Source: Bacteroidota bacterium (lineage in GTDB: Bacteria > Bacteroidota > Bacteroidia > AKYH767-A > OLB10). From it: a stretch of 45,805 nucleotides of DNA. The position numbers and the translations under genes were made by a program. This document shows positions 25,921-36,982 of this stretch, one piece after another (positions within the stretch are counted from its first letter, which is position 1; each line of letters opens with the position of its first letter). The DNA lies in NCBI GenBank assembly GCA_018268195.1, contig JAFDWZ010000019.1:1-45805 (forward strand), in the 5' to 3' direction. A model generated the notes under the pieces. That model made no database searches and was not told the origin of the DNA. It was given only the letters and a program-made list of their open reading frames with translations.

Positions 25921-26895
25921 TTAATAACTACGGTCGGTTGTAAAAGTTATTAAATTTTTCATGGATGTACGGTAGGTACTGTCGGCAAATTCATTCAAAA
26001 TAGAAAATGCCTGATCTCGTAATTCGAACATTTTACCTCTGGCATAATCAATTCCTTTTTTCTCGTCAACAAACTTCAATACCTCATTCACTTTAACAGG
26101 GTTTTCATTTTCGTTTTTTATCAGGTTGATGATTTGCCTTTTTTCTGAAGCAGTTGCTTTACTTAATGCGTAAATAACCGGCAATGTAAGTTTACGTTCT
26201 TTGATGTCAATCCCTGATGGTTTTCCTGTTGCAATACTTTTTTCGAAATCAAACAAATCATCTTTTATCTGAAATGCCAGCCCAATGGTTTCACCGAGTT
26301 TCAGCATTTTGCTAATCTGTTCATCAGAAGCATTGGCCGAAGCAGCACCACAGCTGCAACATGATGCTATAAGTGAGGCTGTTTTCTGCCTGATGATAGT
26401 AAAATATACTTCTTCGGTAATATCCAGTTTTCTTGCTTTTTCCATTTGCAACAACTCCCCTTCACTCATTTCTTTCACTGCATTGCTTACAATATCAAGC
26501 AAACGATACTCCTTATTTCTCACTGCAATCAACAAACCTCTTGATAGCAGATAATCTCCTACCAATACTGCAATTTTATTTTTCCATATTGCATTGATGG
26601 AAAAAAAACCTCTTCGCATCAGCGAGTCATCCACCACATCATCGTGCACCAAAGTAGCTGTATGCAATAGTTCAATCAGTGATGCTGCAGTATAAGTAGA
26701 TTCCGTTACCGACCCACAAACTCCGGCTGAGAGAAACACAAACATCGGGCGCATCTGCTTCCCTTTGCGCCTCACGATATAATGCATGATTTTATCTACC
26801 AGTGACACCTTGCTGCGCATAGCATCGCGGAACTTTTTTTCAAAGTTCTCCATTTCAAATGCTATTGGTTCTTTTATTCCTTCTAACGATAACAT
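25921..26895 (-). CDS. Polyprenyl diphosphate synthase (trans-type)
   Basis: A class I prenyltransferase that extends allylic diphosphates with isopentenyl diphosphate to make the long chain of quinones. It has the first Asp-rich motif in LVHDDVVDDSLMRRG, the Arg pair after it, and the second Asp-rich motif in FQIKDDLFDFE, followed by GKPSGIDIKERKLTLP. The frame extends to TTG 26910, but ATG 26895 gives a cleaner start (MLSLEGIKEP, 324 residues). Small residues before the first motif (LHTATLVHDD) fit a long product, as in octaprenyl or heptaprenyl synthases; exact chain length cannot be read. It leads the run with the hydrolase and dnaG. Confidence 0.9.
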   Translation of the reverse strand: MLSLEGIKEPIAFEMENFEKKFRDAMRSKVSLVDKIMHYIVRRKGKQMRPMFVFLSAGVCGSVTESTYTAASLIELLHTATLVHDDVVDDSLMRRGFFSINAIWKNKIAVLVGDYLLSRGLLIAVRNKEYRLLDIVSNAVKEMSEGELLQMEKARKLDITEEVYFTIIRQKTASLIASCCSCGAASANASDEQISKMLKLGETIGLAFQIKDDLFDFEKSIATGKPSGIDIKERKLTLPVIYALSKATASEKRQIINLIKNENENPVKVNEVLKFVDEKKGIDYARGKMFELRDQAFSILNEFADSTYRTSMKNLITFTTDRSY

Positions 26896-27123
26896 AATTG
26901 GGGTTGCCAAATTACGCTTTTTGCAGTTTGGGATTTAGAGCCTGAATAAAAATAATAAAGGCCTCTATTTTTCAGGAGCGCAAGCAATAAATCTTTGGTT
27001 TGGTACCTTCCGGCAATGCTGCGGAATCATGTGCATGGCACCACCCGTAGGTAGTTTTTCCTTTTCCAAATCCCCGATTCAACAAATTTCTATTTCAACA
27101 ACTCCTTATTACTTGTTCGTTTA

Positions 27124-28161
27124 TCACTTATTCTTGTTTGCCAACTGTCCACAAGCCGCATCAATGTCCTTGCCCCTGCTTCGCCTTACGTTTACTACCA
27201 GATTCTTCGATTCAAGATAATTTTTGAATGTTTCCAGTCTATCTGTTTTAGCTTTTTCAAATACTCCGTCTCCTATGGCATTGTATTCTATCAGGTTTAT
27301 TTTACATGGCACAGTCTTAGCAAATTGTGCCAAATCGCGGGCATCTGCCAGCGAATCATTAAAGTTGTTAAACACGATGAACTCATAGGTCACACGTGTT
27401 CCTGTTTTATCATAAAAATACTGCAATGCTTCCTTCAGCACTTCCAGATTATTATGCTCGTTAATAGGCATAATTTTATCACGTTTCACATCATTGGCTG
27501 CATGCAATGAAAGCGCCAGATTAAACTTCACCTGATCATCGCCAAGTTTTTTAATCATTTTTGCTATTCCTGCTGTTGACACCGTGATTCTTTGTGGCGA
27601 CATATTCAACCCTTCGGGTGATGTAATATGTTCAATAGATTTAAGTACATTCTGATAATTGAGCAAAGGCTCTCCCATTCCCATGTACACTATGTTACTC
27701 AGCGGAGTGGCATAATTCAATTCGCTTTGCTCTCTGATAATAGCAACCTGGTCGTAAATTTCATCATAAGTGAGGTTGCGCACACGGCCTAATTTTCCGG
27801 TTGCACAAAACTGACATGCAAGGCTACATCCTACCTGCGATGATACGCATGCCGTCATTCGTGAGGTTGTTGGTATCAGCACTCCTTCCACTACATTGCC
27901 ATCAAACAATTTGAATCCATACTTGATGGTTTTGTCCTTGCTTCGTTGTTCATTATCTATTTGAATGGGAGTAAAATCGAATTTGTCAGCTAATTGTGTG
28001 CGTAACTCCTTCGACAAATTTGTCATCTCTTCAAATGAGCGCGCACTTTTCTTCCACAACCATTCGTAAACCTGCTTGGCACGAAAAGGTTTTTGGTTGA
28101 TGGTTACAAAAAAATCTTCGATTTCTTCTTTTGATACAGCTCTGATATTCTGCTTTTTCAC
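27124..28161 (-). CDS. rlmN: Dual-specificity RNA methyltransferase RlmN
   Basis: A radical SAM enzyme that methylates C2 of A2503 in 23S rRNA and A37 in certain tRNAs, aiding accurate translation. The 345-residue protein has the cluster motif C-x3-C-x2-C (Cys112, 116, 119: GCSLACQFCATG), the conserved Cys105 just before it, and the C-terminal mechanistic Cys337 (DAACGQLA) that carries the methyl group. GMGEPLLNY and SLHAAND are also family signatures. Start is GTG 28161, giving MKKQNIRAVSKEEI, which matches homologs; an in-frame stop lies upstream. A -7 element ends only 5 bases before the GTG, see findings. Confidence 0.96.
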   Translation of the reverse strand: MKKQNIRAVSKEEIEDFFVTINQKPFRAKQVYEWLWKKSARSFEEMTNLSKELRTQLADKFDFTPIQIDNEQRSKDKTIKYGFKLFDGNVVEGVLIPTTSRMTACVSSQVGCSLACQFCATGKLGRVRNLTYDEIYDQVAIIREQSELNYATPLSNIVYMGMGEPLLNYQNVLKSIEHITSPEGLNMSPQRITVSTAGIAKMIKKLGDDQVKFNLALSLHAANDVKRDKIMPINEHNNLEVLKEALQYFYDKTGTRVTYEFIVFNNFNDSLADARDLAQFAKTVPCKINLIEYNAIGDGVFEKAKTDRLETFKNYLESKNLVVNVRRSRGKDIDAACGQLANKNK

Positions 28162-28165
28162 AGTG

Positions 28166-28173
28166 CAAAAATA
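28166..28173 (-). promoter_or_regulatory. -7 promoter element of rlmN
   Basis: TATTTTTG on the minus strand fits TAnnTTTG. It ends just 5 nt before the GTG start codon, so a transcript from it would be leaderless or nearly so. No -33 TTG is seen at the usual spacing. Confidence 0.45.
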
Positions 28174-28397
28174 CGATAGAATTCCATGCTGTTATCAGAT
28201 ATTATAATTGAATTATTAAGTTTACCCTACCTCTGAATACTTCCGTCTGTTAGCAATAATCATGTAACCCTCATTGAGTCAACCAGTATTTGTGGCAATG
28301 AGTTTACTTGGTTGGCTTTTGATTAAAAAAACGGTTACAAGAGGAGATTCCAACAAGTTGTATGCCCTTTAAGGGCTGTTGAGACACCTTTAAACAG

Positions 28398-28946
28398 TTA
28401 CCAATCGTCCTTCTTTGCTTTGGGAGCATTGGTCATGTATTTATTTAGTTCTGCAATAATTTGTGTTATTTGCTCATCACAATATTTCAGATTCCAATCC
28501 CATGATTTGTTATAGTACTGATTTTGGGTATCCATCCATTTTTCGGCAGGATAATAGGATACCTGCTTCCAGTTTATTTCTGTCAGTTTGTAACGGTATT
28601 TACCATCCTTGGCTTCAACCGTCAGTGTATATTGAATATTGCCTTCATCCTTCTGAAATCCCTTTTTATCGGGCTCGCTCATGAGTTTGAATCGTCCTTT
28701 ACAAACCACCTTACCATCATCAGCATTCTTTTCGCGAATTACATCTGCGGGATTTTTATAGTACGTATTTGCCCATGCCAATGATCTTGTATAGATATCT
28801 GCCTTACTAACACCGGATAATTCAACAACTTTAGAGTAGGTAATCAGCTTTGTGGCCTCATCCACCGGATATGACTTTTGTGCTAAAACAGTTTGTGACA
28901 TCAACAACATTGTCAATGCAACGATAAAAGAATTAAAATTTCTCAT
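28398..28946 (-). CDS. Secreted DUF4468-domain protein
   Basis: A 182-residue exported protein. The signal peptide (about 1-22, ending TVLAQ) is followed by a DUF4468 domain, a TBP-like fold common in Bacteroidota, here from about residue 28 to 130 (TYSKVVELSGVSKADIYTRS, GKVVCKGRF, YTLTVEAKDGKYRYKLTEI). No enzymatic residues are evident and the function is unknown. It starts 20 bp after the stop of the carboxypeptidase gene and probably shares its transcript. About 236 bp with no gene separate it from rlmN. Confidence 0.75.
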   Translation of the reverse strand: MRNFNSFIVALTMLLMSQTVLAQKSYPVDEATKLITYSKVVELSGVSKADIYTRSLAWANTYYKNPADVIREKNADDGKVVCKGRFKLMSEPDKKGFQKDEGNIQYTLTVEAKDGKYRYKLTEINWKQVSYYPAEKWMDTQNQYYNKSWDWNLKYCDEQITQIIAELNKYMTNAPKAKKDDW

Positions 28947-28966
28947 TTTATGAATTGTATCTCAGA

Positions 28967-30523
28967 TTAACCGTCAACAGCAACTTTTATTTTGCTTCCT
29001 GTTTTAAGGTCTCTGGCATTTTGAATATTATTCAATCGCTTAATCTCTTCAACAGAAGTTCCCGGATATTGTTGTGATATTTTCCAAAGTGTATCACCGG
29101 GCTGCACTTGATAGTAAATAAATTTATCTAAAGCTACCTGCTCATTCTTTGCTGCTGATTTTTTAACTGTTTCTGTTTTGGTCTTTACATCATTTGCTAC
29201 CGGCTGGCTGCAATCCTCGGCATCATCTTCACAAGCATCAAAATTCTGAATTACATTTACCATCACAGGCACTTGCTTTCTTACGTGTATGTGAACAGCC
29301 AATTTCTGATTGGCATAAATCTTAGAGGTACGGAGGCCATTCCATTTTTTCAGTTCGTTGATAGAGCAATTATATTTTGAGGCAATGTCGCCTAATGTCT
29401 GCCCACTTTTCACCACATGCGTTTTCTTGTTAATAGAAGTCACTGTTTTATAAACAATCTCCTGACTCATTACCGGTGTATTACTGGAAGCAATTGCATT
29501 TGTAGTTTTAGAATCTGCTTTGGCTATCAACGGGTCAATTTTAGAATTTCCCATCGCTCCAATGCCCAACTGCATATAATAATTATTCAGCATTTCGCTT
29601 ACTATCTGATTGCGCAACCATGGGTTTGATGCACCCAAAGCTATGGCTACTAATCTGTGACTATTCTTCTGCGCAGTAGCAACAAGACAAAAGCGAGCAT
29701 TCTTTGTGTACCCTGTTTTCAAACCATCTACTTCGCCAGGATAGTCCATTACCAGATGGTTATGATTTCGATAAACTACCGAACCGCGCCCGTTTTCAAC
29801 CTCTGCAAAAGCAATATTGGTGATAGCAAGTATTTCAGGGTATTTTATCAGTTCGTTGGCAAGATGTAATAAATCCATTGGAGATGAACTATTATCCAAA
29901 CTGCCATAACCGGCCGGCAATCCTGATGGATTAGAGTAAAATGTTTGTGTCATTCCCAGCTCTGCAGCTCTCTCATTCATTCTTTTAACAAATGCATCCA
30001 ATGACCCATGCAGATATTTTCCTATCATTCCGCAGGCTTCGTTATTAGAAGGAATCATGGCCATTTTTAAAAGACCTTCCAATGTATAAGTTTCCTTTAC
30101 GGTGGTTACTTTTTTAGATTTTTTGCTTGCACGATAACTTCTTTCTACTTGTACTTTATCCTGCCAATCAACATTCCCTTTTTTTATTTCTTCTATGGCT
30201 ATCAAAGCCACCATCATTTTAGTGAGTGATGCAATGGGGTATGCATACTTTAAATCCTTCTCCCACACAATTGTATTAGTAGTACAATCGTATATCAATC
30301 CTGCTCTTATCTGAGAAGCACTGTTCTCGCTCAACAGCCCCGGCTGAATGTCGGTGTTAAAGTCCTTTTGCAGATTAACGACACTTTTATTGGTATCTAT
30401 TTTAGAGTGAATAGTATCACTGCTACCTATTGCAAAAACCTGAGTAGCTAATAGTAAAAAAAGTATGTTCAGAAACATATCTCGCATTAATGATTTAAAC
30501 TTACTGTTAAACAAGACATTCAT
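28967..30523 (-). CDS. D-alanyl-D-alanine carboxypeptidase with two LysM domains
   Basis: A low-molecular-mass penicillin-binding protein (peptidase S11) that trims the terminal D-Ala of peptidoglycan in the periplasm. The catalytic motifs are all present: SxxK in ASLTKMMVA, SxN in PSNNEACG and KTG in DGLKTGYT. Two LysM modules bind peptidoglycan: one after a Ser/Thr-rich linker (HVVKSGQTLGDIASKYNCSI), one at the very C-terminus (YYQVQPGDTLWKISQQY). A signal peptide ends near TQVFA. The frame reaches GTG 30589, but a long non-signal leader makes ATG 30523 or 30487 likelier. Replacement of the usual PBP5 C-terminal anchor by LysM suggests wall binding rather than membrane binding. Confidence 0.9.
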   Translation of the reverse strand: MNVLFNSKFKSLMRDMFLNILFLLLATQVFAIGSSDTIHSKIDTNKSVVNLQKDFNTDIQPGLLSENSASQIRAGLIYDCTTNTIVWEKDLKYAYPIASLTKMMVALIAIEEIKKGNVDWQDKVQVERSYRASKKSKKVTTVKETYTLEGLLKMAMIPSNNEACGMIGKYLHGSLDAFVKRMNERAAELGMTQTFYSNPSGLPAGYGSLDNSSSPMDLLHLANELIKYPEILAITNIAFAEVENGRGSVVYRNHNHLVMDYPGEVDGLKTGYTKNARFCLVATAQKNSHRLVAIALGASNPWLRNQIVSEMLNNYYMQLGIGAMGNSKIDPLIAKADSKTTNAIASSNTPVMSQEIVYKTVTSINKKTHVVKSGQTLGDIASKYNCSINELKKWNGLRTSKIYANQKLAVHIHVRKQVPVMVNVIQNFDACEDDAEDCSQPVANDVKTKTETVKKSAAKNEQVALDKFIYYQVQPGDTLWKISQQYPGTSVEEIKRLNNIQNARDLKTGSKIKVAVDG

Positions 30524-30725
30524 GTTATGCAAGTTTAATGTTTTATTTTTTACCATTTCTGTCATGTAGTGATACCCTTTTTCACACACCTTTGTTAATT
30601 AACAGGCATGAGTAATTATACCGTAACGCTATTTGCCACCTTTAATTTTAAACCTGAAAATTAAGATATCTGCAGAGATAAAATCATAAATATATGATAT
30701 TTTCTTGCAAAATGCTAATTGATGG

Positions 30726-31400
30726 TTATTGGTCTGCAAGTACCGCTTCTGCAAATATAATATCTTCCGGAAAAGTAATTTTAATATTGGCGCTCTCCCC
30801 TTTTATCACGGTGATTTTTTCATCGTATTTTTCCATCAGTGAAGCTTCATCTGTAAAGGTTGAAAAGTCCCCTTTTTCAAAGGCTTTCAGGAGTGATGTT
30901 GCACCAAAAACCTGTGGCGTTTGAACGATAAAATATTCACCTCTGTCAACGGATTTATTTTCATCAGCGGTTATTTTTCTTAATGAATCCTTCACCGGCA
31001 CAACGGGAACCGCATTCCCTGTTTCAGATGCTTTGAGGTAAAGTTCTTCAATAAGTGCAGCTGTAATCAATGGTCTTGCCGCATCATGAACTGCGACAAG
31101 TGCATTACCGTTGCCAATCAGTTTCAGCCCGCTGTACACAGAGTGGCTTCTGGTACTTCCACCAACGGCTACTCGATGAGGAATGTCCATCTTGTACTGC
31201 TTTGTCAATAGTTTCCATTCCTGCATTGCACTTTGGGGTAATACCACAATGACTGAAGCACCACACTGATGAAATTTTTCGATGGAATAAAAAATTACCG
31301 GCTTACCTTTTAGCAGCATAAACTGCTTAGGTAAGCCGGCATTCATTCTTTGTCCACTGCCTCCGGCAACTATAACTGCTATTCTTTCGCGAGCAGGCAT
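30726..31400 (-). CDS. ispD: 2-C-methyl-D-erythritol 4-phosphate cytidylyltransferase
   Basis: The third step of the MEP isoprenoid pathway: joins CTP and methylerythritol phosphate. The protein has the nucleotide-binding signature VAGGSGQRMNAGLPKQF, AVHDAARPLI and the late FTDEASLMEKYDEKITVIKG. ATG 31400 (MPARERIAVIVAGG, 224 residues) is preferred over the upstream TTG at 31412. It begins 15 bp after the queA stop, so both share a transcript from the queA promoter. The polyprenyl synthase of this window uses the downstream products of the same pathway. Confidence 0.95.
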   Translation of the reverse strand: MPARERIAVIVAGGSGQRMNAGLPKQFMLLKGKPVIFYSIEKFHQCGASVIVVLPQSAMQEWKLLTKQYKMDIPHRVAVGGSTRSHSVYSGLKLIGNGNALVAVHDAARPLITAALIEELYLKASETGNAVPVVPVKDSLRKITADENKSVDRGEYFIVQTPQVFGATSLLKAFEKGDFSTFTDEASLMEKYDEKITVIKGESANIKITFPEDIIFAEAVLADQ

Positions 31401-31415
31401 AGTCCTTGGCAATTA

Positions 31416-32465
31416 TCAGATAATGAGCATGGCATCGCCATAGCTGTAGAAACGATATTTTTCCTTCATTGCTACTTTGTAAGCATGCATGGTGAGTTCA
31501 TATCCGGCAAAAGCTGAAACCATCATGAGCAGCGTAGATTCAGGCATGTGAAAATTTGTAATCATGCAATTGGCTACACTGAAATCATAAGGAGGGAAAA
31601 TAAATTTATTCGTCCATCCTTCATAAGGTTTTAATTCACCCAATGTGGAAACCGATGACTCCATTGCACGCATGGAGGTAGTTCCTACGGCACAGATGCG
31701 TTTTTTTCCGGCCTTGGCTTTGTTTACTATGTCCACACAGTCTTGAGGAATTTTGAACCATTCAGAGTCCATTTTATGTTTGGTGAGATCCTCTACTTCC
31801 ACCGGTCTGAATGTTCCCAGTCCAACATGCAGTGTTAATTCAGCAAGATTGATACCTTTTATCTCAAAACGCTTGAGCAGCTGTTTGCTGAAATGCAATC
31901 CCGCTGTAGGTGCTGCAACAGCGCCTTCATTTTTTGCATAAACCGTCTGATAGCGTTCTTTATCTTCAGGTTCAGCTTTTCGCTTAATGTATTTCGGCAA
32001 AGGAGTATTTCCGAGTTTCTCTATTACTTCACGAAAATCGGCACTGGTTCCATCAAAAAGAAAACGCAATGTACGTCCTCTGGAGGTAGTATTGTCTATC
32101 ACTTCGGCTACGAGCATATCATCATCGCCAAAGTAAAGTTTGTTACCGATACGTATTTTACGGGCAGGGTCAACAAGTACATCCCATAATTTGCTTTCAG
32201 GATTTAGTTCACGTAGCAAGAATACTTCGATTTTTGCGCCTGTCTTTTCTTTGTTGCCATAAAGTCGTGCAGGAAACACTCTGGTATTGTTCATCACCAG
32301 CACATCGCCTTCATCAAAATAATTGATGACATCTTTAAAAACTTTATGTTCTATTTTACCAGTCTTGCGGTCAATTACCATTAACCTGCTTTCATCGCGA
32401 TTGGTAGTTGGGTGTGTGGCTAAAAGGTTTTCGTTTAAACCAAACTTAAATTGTGATAACTTCAT
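31416..32465 (-). CDS. queA: S-adenosylmethionine:tRNA ribosyltransferase-isomerase QueA
   Basis: Transfers and isomerises the ribosyl group of SAM to preQ1 in tRNA, making epoxyqueuosine in the wobble position of GUN tRNAs. The 349-residue protein is of normal length with the signatures [50 protein letters not shown] and [18 protein letters not shown]. It has its own promoter element and precedes ispD. It lies just past the rpoC terminator, in the same direction. Confidence 0.96.
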   Translation of the reverse strand: MKLSQFKFGLNENLLATHPTTNRDESRLMVIDRKTGKIEHKVFKDVINYFDEGDVLVMNNTRVFPARLYGNKEKTGAKIEVFLLRELNPESKLWDVLVDPARKIRIGNKLYFGDDDMLVAEVIDNTTSRGRTLRFLFDGTSADFREVIEKLGNTPLPKYIKRKAEPEDKERYQTVYAKNEGAVAAPTAGLHFSKQLLKRFEIKGINLAELTLHVGLGTFRPVEVEDLTKHKMDSEWFKIPQDCVDIVNKAKAGKKRICAVGTTSMRAMESSVSTLGELKPYEGWTNKFIFPPYDFSVANCMITNFHMPESTLLMMVSAFAGYELTMHAYKVAMKEKYRFYSYGDAMLII

Positions 32466-32502
32466 AACTGTAATCTTACAGGATTATTTTTTTTGAAGGG
32501 CG

Positions 32503-32510
32503 CAAATATA
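32503..32510 (-). promoter_or_regulatory. -7 promoter element of queA-ispD
   Basis: TATATTTG on the minus strand fits TAnnTTTG and ends 37 nt before the queA ATG. A small perfect hairpin (CTGTAA/TTACAG, 32468-32481) lies in the short leader and may influence ribosome access; I do not recognise it as a known riboswitch. Confidence 0.55.
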
Positions 32511-32591
32511 TAGCGTTAAAATGCCGATGGCTATTTATACTGACTATATATCTGATTCCCAGTGTTAAAATATTATATTTTACTTAAAAAT

Positions 32592-32630
32592 AAGCGACAA
32601 ACACTGTAGTTTACACAGTGTTTGTCGCTT
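32592..32630 (-). terminator. Terminator of the rpoBC operon
   Basis: A perfect 16-bp stem (32592-32607 with 32615-32630) around a 7-nt loop, followed on the minus strand by ATTTTTAAG. It starts 17 bp past the rpoC stop codon and is the longest perfect hairpin I found in the window, a strong intrinsic terminator for the ribosomal-protein/RNA-polymerase operon. Confidence 0.92.
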
Positions 32631-32647
32631 AGTAATTATTATTCTAT

Positions 32648-35600
32648 TCAGGGTTCAACGGTTTCTTCGTTGCTTGCAGCTTTTGATGCCATCAGCAAAT
32701 CGTATTCTTCCTGTGAACCTACAATCAGTCTTTCGTACTCTCTTAATCCGGTTCCGGCAGGTATCAGATGTCCTACAATCACATTTTCTTTTAATCCTGT
32801 GAGGTAGTCAATCTTACCATTGATAGAGGCTTCATTGAGCACCTTGGTTGTTTCCTGGAAGGATGCTGCTGAAATCCAGCTCTTGGTATGTAATGAGGCC
32901 TGTGTGATTCCCTGAAGTAAAGGAGCCGATGTTGCAGGAATTGCATTACGTGCTTCAATCTCTTTCATATCCTTACGTTTAAGGATTGAGTTGTCATCAC
33001 GTAATTTGCGGAGTGTAACAATCTGCCCAGGGCGATATTCAGAATCACCGGGATCGGTTACTACCATTTTATCCATAATCCAGTCGTTTTCTTCCATAAA
33101 CTCTATTTTGTTTACAGATTCTTTCTCAAGGAATCGGGTATCTCCGGCATCTTCAATAATCACTTTACGCATCATCTGTCTTACGATAACTTCAAAATGT
33201 TTATCGTTGATTTTCACACCCTGCAAACGATATACTTCCTGTACTTCGTTTACCAGATATTCCTGAACCTGTGAGGGTCCTTTGATGGCAAGAATATCGG
33301 AAGGACTGATAGCTCCGTCAGACAATGGTGCTCCTGCACGAATGAAGTCATTATCCTGTACCAAAATATGTTTAGACAATGGTACCAGATATTTCTTCAC
33401 ATCACCTTCTTTTGATGTGATAATGATTTCGCGGTTACCGCGTTTTATTCCACCATATGCTACTACTCCGTCAATCTCACTCACTACAGCAGGATTGGAA
33501 GGATTACGTGCTTCGAACAATTCTGTCACGCGAGGCAGACCACCGGTGATGTCGCCAGACTTACCGCTTGCACGAGTAATTTTCACAAGCACTTCTCCGG
33601 CTTTAATTTTTTGTCCTTCGTTAACAGCAATATGTGCTCCTACCGGAATGTTGTAAGCTTTAACAACTTCCTTCTTCTCATTCACAATCTTAATAACCGG
33701 ATTCTTAGTCTTATCACGGCTGTCAATTACCACTTTCTCCTTGTAGCCTGTCTGCTCGTCAGATTCCTCACGGAAAGTGATTCCTTCCTCAAGATGTTCA
33801 TAAGCGATTTTACCTTCCGCTTCGCAGACAATTACCGCGTTATATGGATCCCATTCGCAAATAATATCTCCTTTTTTCAGTGTAGCTCCGCTACTCACAT
33901 ACAGGTGTGCTCCATAAGGAATATTGTTGGTAGCAAGAATAGCTTTAGTGTTCGGATCAATGATTTTAAACTCACCTGAACGACCAACCACTACTTCCAC
34001 TTTCTTTTCTCCGTCTTTAAACGGTATGGTACGCATTTCTTCCAGTTCAATAACTCCACCGAATTTTGCTTCGTGTCGTGATTCAGATGCTCCTTTAGAA
34101 GCAACACCACCCACGTGGAAGGTACGCAGTGTAAGCTGTGTTCCCGGTTCACCGATGGATTGCGCTGCAATAACTCCTACGGCTTCACCCTTCTGAACCA
34201 TTCTGCCTGTTGCAAGATTTCGTCCGTAACATTTTGCACAAACGCCCTGCTTAGATTCGCAGGTAAGTACAGATCGGATTTCAACAGATTCTAATGGTGA
34301 CTCTTCAATTTTATCAGCTATGCTTTCAATAATTTCTTCACCGGCATGTACAATAAGTTCACCTGTAAGTGGATGATAAATATCGTGGCAAGATACACGT
34401 CCCAGAATACGGTCGTGAAGTGATTCTACCACCTCTTCCTGATTTTTCAATGCAGTTTCTGAAAGTCCTCTCAATGTACCACAGTCTTCATCGGTGATGA
34501 TAACATCCTGCGCAACGTCCACAAGCCTTCTTGTAAGATAACCGGCATCAGCAGTTTTCAACGCTGTATCGGCAAGACCTTTACGTGCACCGTGTGTAGA
34601 GATAAAGTATTCAAGAATTGACAATCCTTCTTTAAAGTTGGAAAGAATCGGGTTCTCGATAATCTCTCCTCCTGATGCTCCTGATTTTTGTGGCTTCGCC
34701 ATCAATCCCCTCATTCCACCTAACTGACGAATCTGTTCTTTGGAACCACGAGCTCCGGAGTCAAGCATCATATACACTGCATTGAATCCTTGTTTATCTG
34801 AAATCAGTTGTTTCATCAGTGTTTCTGTGATACGTGTATTGGTACGTGTCCAGATATCAATAATCTGATTGTAACGCTCGTTGTTGGTGATGAAACCCAT
34901 GTTGTAGTTGCTTCTCACCTCTTCAACTTCTGCCTGCGCTTTTGCAACTAATTCATTTTTTGCTGATGGAATTAATACGTCATTAAGGTTGAAGGATAAT
35001 CCTCCCTTAAATGCCATTTTAAATCCAAGTTCTTTAATATCGTCAAGGAAGCGTGCCGTTTGTGCTATTCCACAAATTTTTAATACGCGGCTGATAATAT
35101 CACGTAAAGCTTTTTTAGTCAATACTTCATTGATATATCCTGCTTCACGGGGCACTACTTCGTTAAACAACACTCTACCAACAGTAGTTTCTATCACACG
35201 TTTAACGATAGCGTCATCTTCTTTTACGAAAGTTTTTACTTTGATGTAAGCATGCAAGTCAACTCTTCCTTCGTTGAAAGCAATGGTAACTTCTTCAGGT
35301 GAATAGAATACGGAGCCTTCTCCTTTTACTTTTTCACTTTCCGTAGTCTTTTTGCCTTTGGTCATGTAGTACAGACCCAAAACCATGTCCTGTGAAGGAA
35401 CGGTAATAGGAGCTCCATTGGCAGGGTTCAGAATGTTATGCGATGCAAGCATCAACATTTGTGCTTCCAAAATGGCTGCGTTACCTAATGGTACGTGCAC
35501 TGCCATCTGGTCACCGTCAAAGTCAGCGTTGAAAGCTGTACAAACCAACGGGTGCAACTGAATAGCTTTACCTTCTATCAACTTAGGCTGGAATGCCTGA

Positions 35601-36943
35601 ATACCTAATCTGTGCAGTGTAGGAGCACGGTTGAGTAACACCGGATGTCCTTTCAATACGTTTTCAAGAATATCCCACACGATGGAATCTTTTCTGTCAA
35701 CAATTTTCTTTGCTGACTTCACCGTCTTTACGATTCCTCTTTCAATCAGTTTACGTATGATAAACGGCTTGAATAATTCGGCAGCCATATCTTTTGGCAA
35801 ACCGCATTCGTGAAGTTTCAACTCAGGTCCTACAACAATTACCGAACGTGCTGAATAATCCACACGTTTTCCGAGCAGGTTCTGACGGAAACGTCCTTGT
35901 TTACCTTTCAATGAATCAGAAAGAGATTTCAGCGCACGGTTCGATTCTGTTTTAACAGCATTCACTTTACGTGAGTTGTCAAATAAAGAATCTACTGCTT
36001 CCTGAAGCATACGTTTTTCATTACGTAAGATTACATCAGGTGCTTTAATTTCAAGCAGTCGCTTTAAACGGTTGTTTCTGATAATAACCCTGCGATATAA
36101 ATCGTTCAGGTCGGAAGTTGCAAAACGACCTCCATCCAAAGGAACTAAAGGACGCAGCTCAGGTGGTATCACCGGAACTACTTTCACTATCATCCACTCA
36201 GGACGGTTTTCAATATTCTGATTTGCATTACGAAACGCTTCAACAACATTCAGTCGTTTCAAAGCTTCGTTTTTACGTTGCTGCGAAGTCTCATTACTTG
36301 CCTGATGGCGCAACTTGTACGACAACTCATCAAGGTTTAGTCGAGACAACAATTCATACAATGCCTCAGCTCCCATTTTAGCTACAAACTTATTAGGGTC
36401 TGTATCATCGAGATGTTGATTTTCTTTTGGAAGTTCATCCAGTATATTCAGATATTCTTCTTCTGTCAAGAAATCAAGATAGTTAATTCCATCCTGAGCT
36501 TTTATTCCGGCCTGAATAACGACATAGCGTTCATAATAAATAATCAGGTCAAGTTTTTTGGTTGGTAATCCAAGCAGATAACCTATTTTATTAGGTAACG
36601 AACGGAAATACCAGATATGAGCTACAGGAACCACCAATTGGATGTGTCCCATACGCTCTCTTCTCACTTTTTTCTCTGTTACTTCTACACCACAGCGGTC
36701 GCAAACAATTCCTTTATAACGAATACGTTTATATTTTCCGCAATGACATTCCCAGTCTTTTACAGGTCCGAAAATACGCTCACAGAATAATCCGTCACGC
36801 TCAGGCTTGTAAGTTCTGTAGTTAATGGTTTCAGGCTTCAGCACTTCTCCGCTTGACTGCTCCAGTATGTGTTCCGGAGAAGCAAGACTGATGATAATCT
36901 TGGAGAAGTTGCTTTTTACTTTTGTATCGCGTTTTACTGCCAT
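32648..36943 (-). CDS. rpoC: RNA polymerase beta' subunit
   Basis: The 1431-residue beta' subunit, normal for Bacteroidota. The N-terminal zinc site is Cys66, Cys68, Cys81 and Cys84 ([15 protein letters not shown]). The catalytic magnesium is held by NADFDGD. The second zinc site includes [13 protein letters not shown], followed by the bridge/trigger region with [16 protein letters not shown]. Residues about 1010-1240 hold the insert between trigger loop halves typical of the Gram-negative lineages. It starts 75 bp after rpoB, with a hairpin between them, and ends in a strong terminator. Confidence 0.98.
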   Translation of the reverse strand: MAVKRDTKVKSNFSKIIISLASPEHILEQSSGEVLKPETINYRTYKPERDGLFCERIFGPVKDWECHCGKYKRIRYKGIVCDRCGVEVTEKKVRRERMGHIQLVVPVAHIWYFRSLPNKIGYLLGLPTKKLDLIIYYERYVVIQAGIKAQDGINYLDFLTEEEYLNILDELPKENQHLDDTDPNKFVAKMGAEALYELLSRLNLDELSYKLRHQASNETSQQRKNEALKRLNVVEAFRNANQNIENRPEWMIVKVVPVIPPELRPLVPLDGGRFATSDLNDLYRRVIIRNNRLKRLLEIKAPDVILRNEKRMLQEAVDSLFDNSRKVNAVKTESNRALKSLSDSLKGKQGRFRQNLLGKRVDYSARSVIVVGPELKLHECGLPKDMAAELFKPFIIRKLIERGIVKTVKSAKKIVDRKDSIVWDILENVLKGHPVLLNRAPTLHRLGIQAFQPKLIEGKAIQLHPLVCTAFNADFDGDQMAVHVPLGNAAILEAQMLMLASHNILNPANGAPITVPSQDMVLGLYYMTKGKKTTESEKVKGEGSVFYSPEEVTIAFNEGRVDLHAYIKVKTFVKEDDAIVKRVIETTVGRVLFNEVVPREAGYINEVLTKKALRDIISRVLKICGIAQTARFLDDIKELGFKMAFKGGLSFNLNDVLIPSAKNELVAKAQAEVEEVRSNYNMGFITNNERYNQIIDIWTRTNTRITETLMKQLISDKQGFNAVYMMLDSGARGSKEQIRQLGGMRGLMAKPQKSGASGGEIIENPILSNFKEGLSILEYFISTHGARKGLADTALKTADAGYLTRRLVDVAQDVIITDEDCGTLRGLSETALKNQEEVVESLHDRILGRVSCHDIYHPLTGELIVHAGEEIIESIADKIEESPLESVEIRSVLTCESKQGVCAKCYGRNLATGRMVQKGEAVGVIAAQSIGEPGTQLTLRTFHVGGVASKGASESRHEAKFGGVIELEEMRTIPFKDGEKKVEVVVGRSGEFKIIDPNTKAILATNNIPYGAHLYVSSGATLKKGDIICEWDPYNAVIVCEAEGKIAYEHLEEGITFREESDEQTGYKEKVVIDSRDKTKNPVIKIVNEKKEVVKAYNIPVGAHIAVNEGQKIKAGEVLVKITRASGKSGDITGGLPRVTELFEARNPSNPAVVSEIDGVVAYGGIKRGNREIIITSKEGDVKKYLVPLSKHILVQDNDFIRAGAPLSDGAISPSDILAIKGPSQVQEYLVNEVQEVYRLQGVKINDKHFEVIVRQMMRKVIIEDAGDTRFLEKESVNKIEFMEENDWIMDKMVVTDPGDSEYRPGQIVTLRKLRDDNSILKRKDMKEIEARNAIPATSAPLLQGITQASLHTKSWISAASFQETTKVLNEASINGKIDYLTGLKENVIVGHLIPAGTGLREYERLIVGSQEEYDLLMASKAASNEETVEP

Positions 36944-36982
36944 TTTGTTTTTTTTATTTTTTTTAACTACTGTTTTTAAAAC

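Noticed and set aside
26937-26986. Imperfect TAGAG.CC / GG.CCTCTA dyad downstream of rlmN
   Set aside because: The stem needs a bulge and a long AT loop; I could not support it as a terminator.
28162-28397. 236-bp gap between rlmN and the DUF4468 gene
   Set aside because: Searched for small genes and tRNA-like folds; apart from the rlmN -7 element and a short GCCCTTTAAGGGC palindrome nothing stands out.
30599-30608. Palindrome GTTAATTAAC upstream of the carboxypeptidase gene
   Set aside because: A 10-bp AT-rich palindrome is expected by chance in this base composition and has no partner copy nearby.
33282-33656. Plus-strand frames inside rpoC
   Set aside because: They mirror rpoC codons and have no promoter or conserved motif.
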